From an uncultured Lachnospiraceae bacterium (GTDB taxonomy: Bacteria; Bacillota; Clostridia; Lachnospirales; Lachnospiraceae): a stretch of DNA of 9,969 nt. How positions within the stretch are numbered: the stretch's first letter is position 1; each line of letters starts with the position of its first letter. The stretch is from contig CAKRJM010000070.1 of NCBI GenBank assembly GCA_934351765.1, positions 1-9,969 of the forward strand, in the 5' to 3' direction. Of this stretch, positions 1 through 6,606 are shown piece after piece. Below the pieces are notes generated by a model. That model was not told the origin of the DNA. It ran no database searches and saw nothing but the letters and a program-made list of their open reading frames with translations. Both the position numbers and the translations under genes were made by a program.

Positions 1-30
1 GGTCAATCTTTACCATTTTTCTTTTTCTTT

Positions 31-68
31 TTCAAAACGCCCTCTCCCGAATATCGGAAAAGGGCGTT
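31..68 (-). terminator. Probable terminator of the UroD-family gene
   Basis: An inverted repeat lies about 35 bases past the stop codon of the minus-strand gene ending at 103. The outer arms AACGCCCT (36-43) and AGGGCGTT (61-68) are perfect complements. An inner CCGA/TCGG pair (47-50 and 54-57) closes on a three-base loop. Read on the minus strand, the stem ends in GTTTTG, a short T-run, and then becomes A-rich. Read on the plus strand, a TTTTT run follows about eight bases after the stem, so some activity in that direction is possible. The structure is clear; the direction is inferred from gene order. Confidence 0.6.
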
Positions 69-102
69 CTCTGATTTTTCTTATTCAGTTTCAAAAGCCG
101 TT

Positions 103-1131
103 TTATTTCTGCATCATTCTCTTGGAAATCTCTTCAGCCTTCTCGTATACCCAGTGGATATGCTCATCGGGAGTATCCAGATGGATCGTGCAGTCTGCGC
201 CGATGATGACACCGGTTGTACCAGCCTCATCAACGATCTTCTCAACATAATCCTGGATTTCTTCCTTTGTACCGGTGCAGATCAGGTCAGTATTGTTGTT
301 GCCGAAGCCGCCGATAACGCACTTGTTGTGGAACAGCTTCTTGCCTTCTGCAACAGGAACCTCTTCCGCATGAACAGCCCAGTTGATTACGCTGCAGTCA
401 TAATCTGTGTATACAGACAGGTTGTTTAAGTTTCCTCTCCATCCGCAGATATGAAGCAGGTTGTCCTTTGCATAGGAATTTGCCTTTGCGATGATTCTCT
501 TCTCACCAGGTGCTACATACTTGTTGTAAACAGCGGGAGCGATTCCGCGGTTAAAGCAGGAAACGCTGAAGTAAATACCATCCATGATTCCGGCGCCTAC
601 AACCATATCGATCAGCTTCTCTGTGTAATCAGCGATCAGATCCAGTGCATACTGGGTAGCTTCAGGATCATCGTTCATCAGAGTAACGATGGGAGCTTCC
701 AGCTTGCCTCTTGTGATCAGAGGATGTGTCTGGTTCATTCTGTGATTGATCTGGAAGGTCGGGGAGAATACATTGTAGTACATCAGTACATCATTTCCGT
801 AAATCTCTCTGGTTGCCTTTGCGAACTCTACGCACTTATCAAGGTATGCATCCATCTCATCAGTTGCCTTGAAATTCTTGAAATCAGAAGCGCAGTTGAT
901 CTCTTCATAATTAAAGGGCATGAAGAACAGACCGTCTGTCATAACCTTTACGAAATCAGGATCGAACTCCTCTTTGAATTTCTTTGCCCCCTCCAGGTTC
1001 TGTGCAATATACTCCGGATTATGGAAGCCGTCTACCAGCTCATCTTCCAGATAGTGATGCCAGAAGCCGACAAGCAGCTTGTCTGTAGGTTCATTGTGAA
1101 ATGTTTTTAATACCAGTTCTTTTCTGTCCAT
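103..1131 (-). CDS. Uroporphyrinogen decarboxylase-fold protein, methyltransferase-like (MtaA/CmuA type)
   Basis: A 342-residue soluble protein of the uroporphyrinogen decarboxylase superfamily, near the usual length of about 340. The ATG at 1131 has a good ribosome binding site (AAGGAG, 8-10 bases upstream). The C-terminal half holds LLHICGW, so His227 and Cys229 form an HxC pair, and GADC places another Cys at 314. This HxC...C arrangement matches the zinc site of methylcobamide:coenzyme M and related corrinoid methyltransferases in this fold. It is not a feature of true HemE, which uses conserved Arg/Asp residues for porphyrin. The likely role is therefore cytoplasmic methyl transfer between a corrinoid protein and a thiol, or another small-molecule reaction. 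The substrate cannot be read from sequence, and no corrinoid protein or haem gene lies nearby. It has its own promoter and terminator and appears monocistronic. Family membership is secure; the reaction is inferred. Confidence 0.87.
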   Translation of the reverse strand: MDRKELVLKTFHNEPTDKLLVGFWHHYLEDELVDGFHNPEYIAQNLEGAKKFKEEFDPDFVKVMTDGLFFMPFNYEEINCASDFKNFKATDEMDAYLDKCVEFAKATREIYGNDVLMYYNVFSPTFQINHRMNQTHPLITRGKLEAPIVTLMNDDPEATQYALDLIADYTEKLIDMVVGAGIMDGIYFSVSCFNRGIAPAVYNKYVAPGEKRIIAKANSYAKDNLLHICGWRGNLNNLSVYTDYDCSVINWAVHAEEVPVAEGKKLFHNKCVIGGFGNNNTDLICTGTKEEIQDYVEKIVDEAGTTGVIIGADCTIHLDTPDEHIHWVYEKAEEISKRMMQK

Positions 1132-1166
1132 AAATACCTCTCCTTATCATTTATTGACTTTCCATT

Positions 1167-1195
1167 AGTATACGCTATTTCCTATCCGAAATCAA
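1167..1195 (-). promoter_or_regulatory. Sigma-A-type promoter of the UroD-family gene
   Basis: On the minus strand a -35 TTGATT (1190-1195) and a -10 TATACT (1167-1172) are separated by exactly 17 bp. Transcription would start around 1160, giving a leader of about 30 bases before the ATG at 1131. This is seen by eye and is a good match to the vegetative consensus. Confidence 0.6.
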
Positions 1196-1197
1196 GC

Positions 1198-1212
1198 ACT
1201 AATATGATTAGT
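1198..1212. promoter_or_regulatory. Short perfect palindrome just upstream of the -35 box (possible operator)
   Basis: ACTAAT (1198-1203) and ATTAGT (1207-1212) form a perfect 6-3-6 inverted repeat. It sits two bases upstream of the TTGATT -35 element of the gene at 103-1131. It is AT-rich and has no adjacent T-run, so it is unlikely to be a terminator for the HMA gene that ends at 1245. A regulator binding site is possible. A 15-bp AT-rich palindrome can also occur by chance. Confidence 0.25.
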
Positions 1213-1244
1213 TCCCCGATAATTTTCTCATCTTGATTTTCTTC

Positions 1245-1499
1245 CTACTTTCCGAAATAAAACAATCCTTTCTTCACATAGGGTTCACTTTCTGCTGACT
1301 GCAGCTCATAACCGATTTCCCTGATTTTTTCCTTTATAAGCGGAATATCCAGTTCCTCTTCACTGATCACAACAGTTTCTCCGCTTTTCGCGGAGGAGGT
1401 CACTTTTTTCACCTTAACGTTCCTCCGGATCACCTCGTTCATATGTGCCTCGCACATTCCACACATCATCCCATCAATTTTCAATACTGTTTTTACCAT
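1245..1499 (-). CDS. Small heavy-metal-associated (HMA) domain protein, CopZ-like
   Basis: An 84-residue cytoplasmic protein with one ferredoxin-like HMA domain. The metal-binding loop GMMCGMCEAHMNEVIR places the ligand cysteines at 13 and 16, matching the GMxCxxC motif of copper chaperones and of P-type ATPase N-domains. Two beta-strand-like stretches follow (VKVKKVTSSA, GETVVIS), then a helix ending in IGYEL, as in the family. About 15 further residues (SEPYVKKGLFYFGK region) form an extra tail. The ATG at 1499 was chosen because AGGGGAAG lies about six bases upstream. A longer frame could begin at a TTG at 1538, but that codon lacks a good site. The promoter carries a probable CsoR-like operator, which supports a copper or related metal role. 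No copper ATPase or csoR gene is visible here. The metal is inferred, not shown. Confidence 0.82.
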   Translation of the reverse strand: MVKTVLKIDGMMCGMCEAHMNEVIRRNVKVKKVTSSAKSGETVVISEEELDIPLIKEKIREIGYELQSAESEPYVKKGLFYFGK

Positions 1500-1579
1500 A
1501 TGCTTCCCCTGCTTTCTCTGATCGATTTTCGCTTTCAAGGCTCATTTATTCCTCAGTTAGCCATTTCTATCCTTTCGGT

Positions 1580-1608
1580 ATTATATACCCCACGCAGGTA
1601 TATGTCAA
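1580..1608 (-). promoter_or_regulatory. Consensus promoter with embedded CsoR-like operator, driving the HMA gene
   Basis: On the minus strand TTGACA (1603-1608) and TATAAT (1580-1585) are both perfect consensus hexamers with a 17-bp spacer. The spacer holds a 21-bp inverted repeat (1583-1603): perfect 7-bp arms ATATACC and GGTATAT around seven bases rich in G/C. The layout of AT-rich ends flanking C-rich and G-rich tracts resembles operators of the copper-sensing repressor CsoR. A repressor bound here would cover the whole RNA polymerase site, so the gene would be off until metal is present. The promoter and palindrome are seen directly; the CsoR assignment is inference. Confidence 0.65.
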
Positions 1609-1794
1609 CCTGTTTATTTTACATGGAACACACACAGAAAAACTTTCTGATTTATGAATTTACATTCTGTACTTCAGATGTTATGTTATAGATAATGACA
1701 GGTGTCGGATTGCGCAGGAAAAACCATCCTGTTCGGTTGCTGTAGATCAAAAACAGCCTGTGTCATCAGAAGTTTTATATGGGGGAATTTTTAC
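1609..1794 (+). other. Intergenic leader region upstream of the MATE gene
   Basis: About 190 bases with no convincing gene lie between the HMA promoter and the MATE start. A weak plus-strand promoter may be TGTACT (1668-1673), 17 bp, then GATAAT (1691-1696); only the -10 element is good. The presumed leader after it contains two short stem candidates: CAGGA/TCCTG with a seven-base loop near 1720-1735, and GCTGT/ACAGC near 1739-1757. No riboswitch class was recognised. The MATE ribosome binding site GGGGGAA is at 1781-1787. Confidence 0.3.
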
Positions 1795-3153
1795 ATGAAA
1801 GAAACAAGGTCAAAACGCTCCGGAAAGAACGTTCCCATGACGGAAGGCTCTCTCTGGAAAAATCTTCTGCTGTTCAGTATCCCGCTTGCATTCTCGCAGG
1901 TGCTGGAGGTCATGTTTAATTTGAGCGATGTGGCAATTGTCGGACGGTTCGCCAGCTACCAGGCACTGGGAAGCGTCGGCTCCACCACGCTCCTTGTGTC
2001 TCTCTTTACCGGTTTCCTTATCGGTATGGGCGCCGGCGTCAATGTCCGGACTGCTCATGCTCTGGGCGCTGATAATCCGGAAGACGCCAATAAGATCATT
2101 CATACCTCGCTGCTGCTCTGCCTGGCTCTGGGCATACTCATCAGCGTGATCTGCATTGTATTCTCTCCGAATATGCTTGCTCTTCTGAACACCAAGGACG
2201 AGTTGATGGACGGTGCTGTTCTGTATCTGAAGATCTATGCTCTTGGTATGCCTGCCATGGCAGTCTACAACTTTGGACACGGCGTTCTCAGCGCCCGCGG
2301 TGACACTACAAGACCACTGATCTACCTGTCCGCTGCCGGTATTCTTAACGTAATCCTGAATCTGTTCTTCGTGATCCGGTGTCATATGGCCGCCGACGGT
2401 GTTGCCACAGCCAGTGTTATCGCCCAATATGTTTCTGCCGGACTGATCCTTCTGAATCTGTTCCGCCGAAAGGATGAATGCCGCCTGCGCCTGAAGGAGC
2501 TGCGCTTTCATAAACAGGCCGCCAAAAGCGTCCTGCTTCTCGGCATTCCTGCCGGGATCCAGAATTCCATTTTTGCCATCGCAAACCTGTTTGTTCAGTC
2601 CGGAGTCAATACCTTCAGTGCCATCATGGTCTCCGGAAATTCCGCTGCTGCCAACGCAGATACCCTGATCTTCAATATGCTGTCTGCCTATTATACCGGC
2701 TGCTCTACCTTTATGAGCCAGAACTGGGGTGCAGGAAAGAAGGATCGCGTCATTAAGACTTACTTTATCTCCCTGCTGTATTCCTTCGGCACTGCAGCGA
2801 TCCTCGGCATCCTCCTGATGCTTTTTGGACGTCAATTTCTTTCTGCTTTCGCTACGGAGCCTGCCGTCATCAATGCCGGCATGGAACGGATCCATATTAT
2901 GTGGTTTTCCTATGCTCTCGCACCTTTTATGGACTGCGCCATTGCGGCTTCCCGCGGAATCGGAAAAAGCGTTGTCCCTGTGATCATCGTGATCCTGGGC
3001 TCCTGCGTCTTCCGCGTGATCTGGGTCTATACCATCTTCGCATGGTTCCATACGATCACAGCCCTCTATATGCTTTACAGCTTCTCCTGGATTATCACTG
3101 CCGTTGCAGAAACTCTGTACTTCCGGCACAGCTATCGAAAGCTGTTCTCCTGA
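1795..3153 (+). CDS. MATE family multidrug/cation efflux transporter
   Basis: A 452-residue inner-membrane protein of the MATE (NorM/DinF-like) family, normal in length and with about twelve hydrophobic segments. The N-terminus shows the family pattern of a basic leader, then MTEGSLWKNLLLFSIPLA, then a first helix pair ending FNLSDVAIVGRF. The linker LSARGDTTRPL (165-175), followed by AGILNVILNLFF, is the typical conserved block before the sixth helix. Such pumps export drugs or metabolites using a sodium or proton gradient; the substrate cannot be told from sequence. ATG 1795 was chosen because GGGGGAA lies seven bases upstream and because it begins the normal short charged N-terminus. A GTG at 1702 would add 31 atypical residues. 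The gene stands alone, with its 3' end facing the kinase gene. Confidence 0.9.
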   Translation: MKETRSKRSGKNVPMTEGSLWKNLLLFSIPLAFSQVLEVMFNLSDVAIVGRFASYQALGSVGSTTLLVSLFTGFLIGMGAGVNVRTAHALGADNPEDANKIIHTSLLLCLALGILISVICIVFSPNMLALLNTKDELMDGAVLYLKIYALGMPAMAVYNFGHGVLSARGDTTRPLIYLSAAGILNVILNLFFVIRCHMAADGVATASVIAQYVSAGLILLNLFRRKDECRLRLKELRFHKQAAKSVLLLGIPAGIQNSIFAIANLFVQSGVNTFSAIMVSGNSAAANADTLIFNMLSAYYTGCSTFMSQNWGAGKKDRVIKTYFISLLYSFGTAAILGILLMLFGRQFLSAFATEPAVINAGMERIHIMWFSYALAPFMDCAIAASRGIGKSVVPVIIVILGSCVFRVIWVYTIFAWFHTITALYMLYSFSWIITAVAETLYFRHSYRKLFS

Positions 3154-3154
3154 A

Positions 3155-3188
3155 TCACAAAACGGGGATTCCACATCGTGAAATCCCC
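3155..3188 (-). terminator. Terminator of the exporter-PqqD-peptidase-kinase operon
   Basis: An 11-bp hairpin with a three-base loop spans 3164-3188, between the converging MATE and kinase genes. Read on the minus strand the arms are GGGGATTTCAC and GTGGAATCCCC, fully paired with one U-G wobble, followed by GTTTTGTGATT. Read on the plus strand the same position becomes a C-A mismatch and no T-run follows. The structure therefore favours termination of the minus-strand operon, and may also slow plus-strand transcripts. Confidence 0.6.
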
Positions 3189-3218
3189 AGTACACTTCAA
3201 ACAGCCGTTTTTCGATTC

Positions 3219-3977
3219 TCATTCCTTTATTTTTGTCCCGGTCAAGGCCTCAAAGCTGACCTTCACGGCTTCATGGCTGATGTCACAGCAAAGCTCATAA
3301 ACAGGTACCTCTGACAACAGCCGGTCCAGCAGTTCCATGATACGGCCTGCCTTTTCCGGATCCTCCGTAAAATAGATCTGGCGGATCATCATGGGCATGG
3401 CCTCCAGTGGAGTCAAACGGCGGATTGTATTTTCCTTTGCCCGGCAGATGACACAGATCCCGTTCAGCAGCATACTTCTGTTTTTCTGCCACCGTTCTTT
3501 TCCCGCCCAGGGCGTCCCATAAACACGAAATCCATCTGCACATGCCTCCACAAGCGGCTTGTCTCCGTTGACGATTTCGACCTCATCACCCAGATACTGC
3601 TTCCACAGAGAAATATGGGTCGTCTTCCCGGTTCCGCTCGGCGCGGTAAACAGATAGCCATGATCTCGCCAGGTAATTGCCGCACCATGGCAGAGAAACC
3701 GGTCATGCAATGCCGCTGCTTTTGTGATCTGTCTGAGAAGCGCCAGTGTTTCCAGATAGCTGTCGGAATACGAAGCTCCTGCCGTCATTCCGCTTTCCGT
3801 CTCTTTCTGCTCTGCCAGAACCATCTCCGGCGTAATTTTAATCCTCTCATGCGGGAGCTCCTGCTCCTTGAATGTTTCCTCTTTCTTTATCAGATAATCC
3901 CTGCAGTACCGCTCCAGCTCCGGATGGATCCCGTCGACAGAAAAAATCATCCCTGCCAGCTTCATTTTAAAATTCAT
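3219..3977 (-). CDS. HPr-kinase-like P-loop protein of a RiPP-like operon
   Basis: A 252-residue soluble protein resembling the C-terminal catalytic domain of HPr kinase/phosphorylase and the HprK-like kinases of some lasso-peptide clusters. Numbered from the ATG at 3977, there is HGAA (97-100), a P-loop APSGTGKTT (112-120), NGDKP (137-141) in the position of the acidic Walker B-type motif, and GTPWAG (154-159), a block typical of this group. The regulatory N-terminal domain of true HprK is absent, so a role in sugar repression is unlikely. It may phosphorylate a peptide or small molecule. ATG 3977 was chosen because GAGGAG lies nine bases upstream. An ATG at 4001 would add eight residues but has poor spacing. 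It is the last gene of the operon, after a 16-bp tandem repeat. The fold is confident; the substrate is unknown. Confidence 0.78.
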   Translation of the reverse strand: MNFKMKLAGMIFSVDGIHPELERYCRDYLIKKEETFKEQELPHERIKITPEMVLAEQKETESGMTAGASYSDSYLETLALLRQITKAAALHDRFLCHGAAITWRDHGYLFTAPSGTGKTTHISLWKQYLGDEVEIVNGDKPLVEACADGFRVYGTPWAGKERWQKNRSMLLNGICVICRAKENTIRRLTPLEAMPMMIRQIYFTEDPEKAGRIMELLDRLLSEVPVYELCCDISHEAVKVSFEALTGTKIKE

Positions 3978-3985
3978 TGCCTGGT

Positions 3986-4065
3986 TCTCCTCTGTTTTCA
4001 TCTGCCTCTGTTTTTATCTGCCTCTGTTTTCATCTGCCTCTGTTTTCATCTGCCGCTTCTTTCAT
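3986..4065 (-). repeat. Five-unit 16-bp tandem repeat carrying start codons
   Basis: Read on the minus strand the unit is ATGAAAACAGAGGCAG. Two units are perfect (4034-4049 and 4018-4033). One has the ATG changed to ATA (4002-4017). One is degenerate, with 13 of 16 matching (4050-4065). The last (3986-4001) diverges in its final three bases and supplies the AGAGGAG ribosome binding site of the kinase. Because 16 is not a multiple of three, each start codon opens an 11-residue frame (MKTEADENRGR and relatives) that closes two units later. Two of these stops overlap the next ATG as ATGA (at 4030-4033 and 3998-4001). The array fills most of the 100-base gap between the peptidase and kinase genes. 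Confidence 0.85.
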
Positions 4066-4098
4066 GCCCCGGCTTTGTGCATCCTTACTGCCACCCTG

Positions 4099-4554
4099 TC
4101 ATTTTCCGGACAGATGCTGCTTCACTCTCCCCAACGCGATCCTCAGTCGTTTCCAGCATGCACGGACCGGGTACAGAAACACCCAGCTCCGGACATACAG
4201 GCGATACGGGATTCCATCCATATTCACCTGTTTTCCATCCCGGCAGAAGCCGTCCAGCACACCAATGATCTGCTCCTCCCGTATCCCATATTCCTTTTTG
4301 AAACAGTTGTCTCCACAGATCACATAGCTGTCCGGCAGCACCTTTACGATCCGGTGAAGAACATACGCTTTTCCCCGCCGATACAGCGGCACATCATATT
4401 TCTTCAGCCTCCCCTCCGCAGGGCGGATCATGATGGTATCACGGCGATCTCTAAGCATGGGATACATGCTGACTCCTGCGGTCGTGCTGACATAAAGTCC
4501 CTTTTCCCGAAGCACATCTTCGATCCGAAGCGGCTGCTTTCGCGCCTCGCTCAC
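4099..4554 (-). CDS. S24/S26-type peptidase (signal-peptidase-like) of the RiPP-like operon
   Basis: A 151-residue protein of the S24/S26 serine peptidase fold. The serine box TTAGVSMYPML places the predicted nucleophile at Ser29. YVLHRIV places a histidine at 67 where bacterial leader peptidases have the base lysine, as in the Ser-His type of SipW, archaeal and eukaryotic signal peptidases. A GDN motif follows at 81-83. No N-terminal membrane anchor is visible, and only a short hydrophobic stretch (SWVFLYPV, 123-130) occurs near the C-terminus. It is probably cytoplasmic or loosely membrane-bound and may cut a leader peptide before export. The start is a GTG at 4554 that overlaps the PqqD stop as GTGA. 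GGAGG sits almost against this start, too close for normal initiation, which suggests translational coupling. The family is confident; the peptide substrate is inferred. Confidence 0.8.
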   Translation of the reverse strand: MSEARKQPLRIEDVLREKGLYVSTTAGVSMYPMLRDRRDTIMIRPAEGRLKKYDVPLYRRGKAYVLHRIVKVLPDSYVICGDNCFKKEYGIREEQIIGVLDGFCRDGKQVNMDGIPYRLYVRSWVFLYPVRACWKRLRIALGRVKQHLSGK

Positions 4555-4817
4555 TCCTCCAGAACCCCCGCAGCTCTCATCTTTTCGATCATCACGTTCG
4601 TATCATGAAGTGCCGTTTCCGGATTCACCTCATAGTCCCTTGCCAGTTCTCCGGCAATCTCCTCCACACTCATTCCTCTGCTTACGCCCTGCCAGATCTG
4701 TTTCCCCGTTTCATTGAGATTGATCATGCCGTGAAACATTTTACTGGCCTCTCCCACTGCAATGACAACCGCCTGTCCGGCAACCTCCCGCAATACATAT
4801 CCTTCTTTGATCTTCAT
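4551..4817 (-). CDS. PqqD-like peptide-binding protein (RiPP recognition element)
   Basis: An 88-residue protein with the PqqD family layout. An N-terminal beta region runs YVLREVAGQAVVIAVG (7-22). Then comes the INLNETGKQIWQ block (32-43), the most characteristic PqqD signature, and a two-helix C-terminal half (VEEIAGELARDYEV, then ALHDTNVMIEKMRAAGVL). PqqD-like domains form a winged-helix RiPP recognition element that binds the leader of a precursor peptide and presents it to modifying enzymes or a peptidase. The ATG at 4817 has AAGGAG about ten bases upstream, inside the exporter gene, and overlaps that gene's stop as ATGA. Its stop in turn overlaps the peptidase start. This tight coupling suggests the products act together at similar levels. 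The family call is strong; no partner precursor was found in the window. Confidence 0.85.
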   Translation of the reverse strand: MKIKEGYVLREVAGQAVVIAVGEASKMFHGMINLNETGKQIWQGVSRGMSVEEIAGELARDYEVNPETALHDTNVMIEKMRAAGVLEE

Positions 4818-6532
4818 CCGATTTTCTCTCCTTCAAATTTTCCGTTTTCCAGCCACACGATCTCCTCGCAGCTTTTTATGGTTGTGTCTTTATGAGACAC
4901 ACAAAGGATTGTCCGCCCTTCCAGCTTTTTCAGATTCGATAACAGCTTTGTCTCCGTTTCCGGATCAAGCGCTGATGTACACTCATCCAGCAAAAGAACC
5001 GGTGCCTGGCTTAACAGTGCTCTGGCAATGGCAAGCCGCTGTGCCTGTCCCTCGGAAAGCCCGATGGAACGTTCTCCTAAAACACTGTCATATCCCGCCG
5101 GGAACTGTTCGATCTCTTCCGCAATACAGGCAGCCCTGGCCGCCTCGCGCATGGCCTCCTCCGTCACTCCCTCATTCCCAAACAGCAGATTTTCCCGGAT
5201 CGTTCCGGACAGGATCAGATTCCCCTGCGGAACATAGGAAAACAAGCTCCTCATCCCGGCATCAACTGGAAACTCTCCTGTTTCTGTTACTATAACCAGC
5301 TTTCCCTCCTGAAGGCGATCCAGACTTAAAAGCAGCTTAAACAGCGTACTTTTCCCTGCTCCGGATGGGCCGGCAATGGCAAGCTTTACTCCTTTTCTGA
5401 TCCGCAGTGACGCATCAGACAACACCACTTCTCCATCCTCATAGGAAAAGGTTCCATGATCCAGCCTGATTTCCTTCATCTGTTCATAAAACCCGGCAGG
5501 ATCTGTAATTTCCTCCCGGATCGTTTCATCCGGCAGATTTTCCAGCTCCATCAGCCGCTCTGCCGATGCCAGCATACTGTAATACTGAGGCAGCAGCCCG
5601 GACATATTCCGAACCGGAGCCTTGATCTGATTGATAATCTGAAGCAGTGCGGTTATTGTTCCGAATGTCATCTGACCGGACGCCACACGAAACGCTCCCC
5701 ATACCAGCGCTGCATAATATCCGCTGCTGAACAGCACATAAACCGCCGTGTTGGCCACATTGCTGACAGCTGTTCGTTTTTTCCGGATCTGATAATTTTC
5801 CTGCTGGTATTCATCCAGATGACCAAGAACCGGATGTTCACTGACAAAGGATTTGATAACCACCAGATTTTCCATACATTCCTGTAAAAAAGCCCGAACC
5901 TTTCCGTTGGTCCGCTGTACTTCTTTGTGAAGATACCGGAATTTTCCACTGTAAAGCCGGCCGGCCAGCAAAACCGCCAGGCCAACAGCCAGAATCACCA
6001 TGGAAAAGGCTCTGTCCACAGTGAAAAGCACCGCCAGACCGCCGATCAGCTGTGTCAGCATGGAGAACAGCTGCGGAAACAGACCGATAATCCCTGAAAC
6101 GATCACATCAATATCCGAAGTAAACCGGTTCAGGATCTCTCCCGAATGGATCAGCTTAACCTCAGAATAACGCTTATGTAAAAGCAGGGAAAACATCCTG
6201 GTACGAAGATTCATTTCCAGCTTCGTCATAACCCGGACCTGCAGGTTCGCTCTTAAAATATTCAGCCCGGCCTGAACTGCAATCACTACAAACAACGCAC
6301 CACAGTACCATGCAGCCTGTCCTGCGGCTACCCCGGTTGCAATGTCCAGCACCTGCTTCGACACCAGCGCCAGCAGAAGGAAGCTGCCTGATATTCCGGC
6401 TGATACAAGTGAAAGGAGTCCCACTGCCCAGGCATACTTCCTATTATAATGCCAAAGCCATTTCATCGGATCTCTTTTCCCGTTCTTTTTTATAAAGGCC
6501 TCTGTTCCGACCCGTTTCTGATTTTCACTCAT
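4814..6532 (-). CDS. ABC exporter, fused membrane and ATPase domains
   Basis: A 572-residue half-size exporter: about six membrane helices in residues 30-310, then an ATPase domain. The ATPase motifs are all present: Walker A GPSGAGKST (388-396), Q-loop YVPQG (Gln436), signature LSEGQ (492-496), a mild variant of LSGGQ, Walker B VLLLDE with Glu517, and switch His547. The hydrolysis residues are intact, so it should be active, probably as a homodimer exporting a peptide or lipid-like substrate. It lacks an N-terminal C39 peptidase domain, which fits a separate downstream peptidase. ATG 6532 was chosen because AAGGA lies about eleven bases upstream. An ATG at 6544 has the site directly abutting it, and 6592 would extend into unconserved-looking sequence. 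It is the first gene of a four-gene operon. Confidence 0.9.
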   Translation of the reverse strand: MSENQKRVGTEAFIKKNGKRDPMKWLWHYNRKYAWAVGLLSLVSAGISGSFLLLALVSKQVLDIATGVAAGQAAWYCGALFVVIAVQAGLNILRANLQVRVMTKLEMNLRTRMFSLLLHKRYSEVKLIHSGEILNRFTSDIDVIVSGIIGLFPQLFSMLTQLIGGLAVLFTVDRAFSMVILAVGLAVLLAGRLYSGKFRYLHKEVQRTNGKVRAFLQECMENLVVIKSFVSEHPVLGHLDEYQQENYQIRKKRTAVSNVANTAVYVLFSSGYYAALVWGAFRVASGQMTFGTITALLQIINQIKAPVRNMSGLLPQYYSMLASAERLMELENLPDETIREEITDPAGFYEQMKEIRLDHGTFSYEDGEVVLSDASLRIRKGVKLAIAGPSGAGKSTLFKLLLSLDRLQEGKLVIVTETGEFPVDAGMRSLFSYVPQGNLILSGTIRENLLFGNEGVTEEAMREAARAACIAEEIEQFPAGYDSVLGERSIGLSEGQAQRLAIARALLSQAPVLLLDECTSALDPETETKLLSNLKKLEGRTILCVSHKDTTIKSCEEIVWLENGKFEGEKIG

Positions 6533-6606
6533 ACAACTCTTCATCCTTCTCTCAACTGCTCTTATCTTACTATACCCGGCCCGGAATCGCAAGAACCGAT
6601 CCGCTG

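Noticed and set aside
1697..1760. Possible structured RNA (riboswitch) before the MATE gene
   Set aside because: Only 5-bp stems with A-rich loops could be drawn, and no known riboswitch core was recognised.
1810..3222. A 470-codon open frame antisense to the MATE gene
   Set aside because: It has no ribosome binding site and no membrane or domain pattern, and is rich in His, Gln, Asp and Gly as expected from the reverse complement of a hydrophobic membrane protein. The plus-strand frame has clear MATE features.
4075..4608. Plus-strand open frames across the peptidase and PqqD genes
   Set aside because: Low-complexity, Ser/His/Pro-rich translations with no family pattern and no good start site; they mirror the minus-strand genes.
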